A stretch of DNA of 64,000 nt. Source: Aphrocallistes beatrix (taxonomy: Eukaryota > Porifera > Hexactinellida > Sceptrulophora > Aphrocallistidae). The notes beneath the pieces are model-generated. The model was not told the DNA's origin and did no database searches. It saw only the letters and a program-made list of their open reading frames with translations. This document shows, one piece after another, positions 61,485 to 64,000 of this stretch. The translations under genes and the position numbers were made by a program. Within the stretch, counting starts at the first letter, position 1. Every line of letters begins with the position of its first letter. Location of the stretch: contig OY725504.1 in NCBI GenBank assembly GCA_963281255.1, forward strand, positions 3,100,001-3,164,000. Direction: 5' to 3'.

Positions 61485-64000
61485 ATTTGGAATCTAAGTC
61501 AGGCTGTGGCTGGACAAATGATCGCATTGCTCCTAGAAAGAGGAAAATTACTATTACACCCTGATATTGGATAGCTCGAGTCATGGTCTAAACAATGAAA
61601 TGTAATCGCTACGTACTTCGAACAAATGAAATTCTCCTGAAATCATTGGAATGTTAGCTTGTTATGGATGAATACTCTTGTTGGATAATGAGTTTCGTCG
61701 CGTGCATAGATAATATATGTGTTAATTTGTACAATAGAGGAAATGACCAGTCATAAGACGGGAAATATTTGGAATCGAGTAGAGCAAAAATAATATTTTG
61801 CATGTGGTAAATACAATTCCTAATCTAAACCTGAACTAAGCATAATTCGCCAGAACAATAGCTCACCTGTTGGATCTATTAAAGAGTAGAGAGCGGGATC
61901 GAATGGTATTGGAAAGTTCATGGTTGACATCTGCTGTAGAATTTCTGGTGTCTAAAAATAGAAACAGTATAATTCTACCCCATACGAATATGTTGAAGAA
62001 TTCCAGCTATCAACTCACCATGTACAAAGGGAACAGAGGAGGGACAAACCCATTGGGCATTTTTGAAGGTTGCGGTAGCGTGAGTAGCTGAGAATTCGGT
62101 GTAACAGGGACTTTAATATTGTTCGTGCTTGTACTGGTGACATTCTTTTGTTTGTATGTCTGTGGCAAGTTGACAGAATTCTGTTCGGATGTGTGTGAAT
62201 TCATGTCAGGTTTGGTGAGTAGGTGCTGTGGTATTTTGTTGTGGTAGAAGTCCTGTGCTTGCTGGTTGCTCTGTGTTGTCACCTCCTCTTGGGTTATTTC
62301 GTGGTTCGTCGATTTTTCTAGAAAATTGAACACTATCAAAACGTGTAACAAACGTACATGTCAACTAGAGCCATGGAAAAGCGAGACACGGCGTTGAATT
62401 TCACGGGACATGGCGAGCCGCAATAAAAAAGTGTTATACATCGAATCCAAAAAAACAAATTACTTCAGAAGAGTGAAAAAAGCGGGAAGTCCCACCAAAA
62501 ACAGGACGGGTGGCATGTATAAATTTCTGTCCATAAAAATAGTATTTTATAATTGAGAGCTCAACTAAATATAAATCCTTCTAGCCGTACCAGTTAATTT
62601 TCTGGAATTGAGGCTGGTGGTAGGTATTTTGGTTTTGTTGGAGCTATGGAGAGCAGAATGAGGGAATCCTTGATGCTTCACTTTATCTTTTTCAGTTGGA
62701 TTAACCATCATCGTCTGAAGACCAGGAATGGTTAGCCCTGGTGTCCCATCTTTAGATACAACAGGGAATGTCTGTCCATTCAACATGACAATTTGAGGAT
62801 TCATATTATTAAAAGCGTGTTGAGCGAGGTTATAGTTGGTGACGGGAGTTGGCGGTTGCTTGGTCGGCTTGGCCTAGAATAAGATTTATAAATTACTTCA
62901 CATGCATTGGAAGAGTAAAACGTAAACATGATGATTAACCAGAGCAAATTGATTGACCTCATACCGGATGGAATGTTACAGGCCACGAAAGTGTAAAACA
63001 TGACTTGTAGGCGATGACGAAACTTTGAATGACTGTGTGCAATACTATACAGTACAATATGATGATAGTAGCAAGTATGCGAAAGTATCTAAACTGAATT
63101 CTGCATTCCTGTCTACGTGTTATGATGTAGCAGAATTTGAAATGTGTATTGGAACTTGCCTTGTGAGTTGTTTGGGATTTCGGTTTGGATTTTTCAGGTT
63201 CAGTTTTGACTTCTGGCATAGAAATAAGACCGTGTTGTAACATGTTCTGTTGCTGATCAGGTGTCATCCCACCGATACCAGGCATTCCGGGGAGCAGCTG
63301 ATACACTTGGGGATGGTAGCCGAGGTAGTTATGGTACAATTCTGGGGGAATGAATGCGCTAGGGGTTTCGGTTTTTATCGGATTCATGTAGTTGGGCATC
63401 TTCGAGTCAGTCGAGGGTGGGATGAACGATGATTTGACGTGTCCTTCGGAATTGTGATCCTTCGGAGATCCCCCTTCTCTACCCCTTTTCGTTTTCTTCT
63501 CTTGTCGCATTTTTTCGCCTCTGTTCTGAGTATGGTGTGGTATATTCGGGGTTGAGAAACTTTGTTTTTCTCTTTCATACAGTTTGTTCGGTAATCCGCT
63601 CTCTTTATGTGAGATCTCAGGAGACGTGGTGTAATGTTTCCTCTCATGGATTGTCTGAGGTTTGGCCGGTTGGGAGGGGCTGGAAGAGAGGATGGGTTGG
63701 GGAAGAGAAGCAGATTTGCTAATAACCGCATGAAACTTTGAGAGAGAGGCTTCGTCTAACCGAGGTTTTAAACCCTCAGGCGGGTAGAATGAATACATAT
63801 CTAGAAATTGATAAACCGTTTAAATCTCCTATATACAAATTAACTCGTCTCTCAATCAGACACTTACTTGCAATGCCAATGCCCAGCGTTTCCGGACGCT
63901 TCGATAATGGATTTCCATCGCTAGTCTCCACTCTCCGTTTCTTTTGTAACAGTCTCTGCTCATTCGGACTTTCCGGTGTCATGGATTTGGGAGAGATAGT
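61485..64000 (-). CDS. 3' part of a multi-exon, low-complexity, probably nuclear protein
   Basis: Runs off the window at its 5' end. Exons read: 64000-63868 (partial), 63800-63160, 62873-62591, 62317-62019, 61951-61867 and 61533-61485, with phase-compatible junctions. The intron after 63160 has a GC donor (AAG|GCAAGT) and the others GT. The product is rich in Pro, Gln, Ser and Asn with no fold that I recognise. It has basic, NLS-like segments (LLQKKRRVE, RQEKKTKRGREGG) and two sumoylation consensus sites (PIKTETP, EVKTEPE). Later segments are PQIVMLNGQTFPVVSKDG and TPEILQQMSTMNFPIPFDPA. A transcriptional or chromatin cofactor is a guess from composition. The final exon and stop are not identified with certainty. 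Confidence 0.65.
62355..62520. mobile_element. GTTGGCATGTAT-family miniature element, copy 5
   Basis: TACATGTCAACTAGAGCCATGG ... GGGTGGCATGTAT with internal GCGTTGAATTTCACGGGACATGG and AAAAAGCGGGA motifs; shorter than other copies through internal deletions. It lies in an intron of the partial minus-strand gene. Confidence 0.65.

Overview
The window is AT-rich metazoan nuclear DNA with spliceosomal introns, standard stop codons (TAA, TAG and TGA all end conserved genes) and animal genes such as fascin, ADRM1/Rpn13, FAF2/UBXD8, long-chain acyl-CoA synthetase and mitoribosomal protein mL53. The tandem coiled-coil/NHL-propeller genes, orphan seven-TM genes and dense miniature transposons fit an invertebrate genome, possibly an early-branching lineage such as a sponge. 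That placement is inference; the species is not identified.

Layout. (1) 641-6758, minus strand: a complete eight-exon fascin gene of 504 codons, with an intact mariner transposon in its last intron. (2) 7910-37872, minus strand: a tandem array of paralogs, each an intronless ~400-residue protein with an N-terminal coiled coil and a C-terminal six-bladed NHL propeller, resembling TRIM-NHL proteins without RING or B-box. Five copies are intact (7910, 11366, 13653, 17007, 26365). Two are stopped by one nonsense codon each, two carry frameshifts, one has lost its C-terminus and three are fragments. Spacers contain duplicated flanks, decayed Ty3/gypsy sequence and several families of palindromic elements. 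(3) 39013-43658: three orphan seven-TM genes. Two lie in inverted orientation and share a nearly identical core that suggests gene conversion. (4) 44915-45727, plus strand: a divergent NHL-propeller gene. (5) 47046-54272: five consecutive intronless conserved genes: a divergent actin-like protein, ADRM1, mL53, a FAF2-like UBX protein and an ACSL. (6) 55885-56673: a SAM-dependent methyltransferase, with an internally deleted copy at 59281-59745. (7) 61485-64000, minus strand: the 3' part of a multi-exon, low-complexity, probably nuclear protein that runs off the window.

The genes do not form one pathway. ADRM1 (proteasome ubiquitin receptor) and FAF2 (p97/VCP recruitment in ERAD) both serve ubiquitin-dependent degradation, and FAF2 and ACSL both relate to ER/lipid-droplet membranes, but their adjacency may be chance. 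The most striking region is the NHL array. The first ~60 codons are almost identical at nucleotide level in every full-length copy, including broken ones, while the propellers differ. This gives a constant-domain/variable-domain arrangement maintained by duplication and probably gene conversion.
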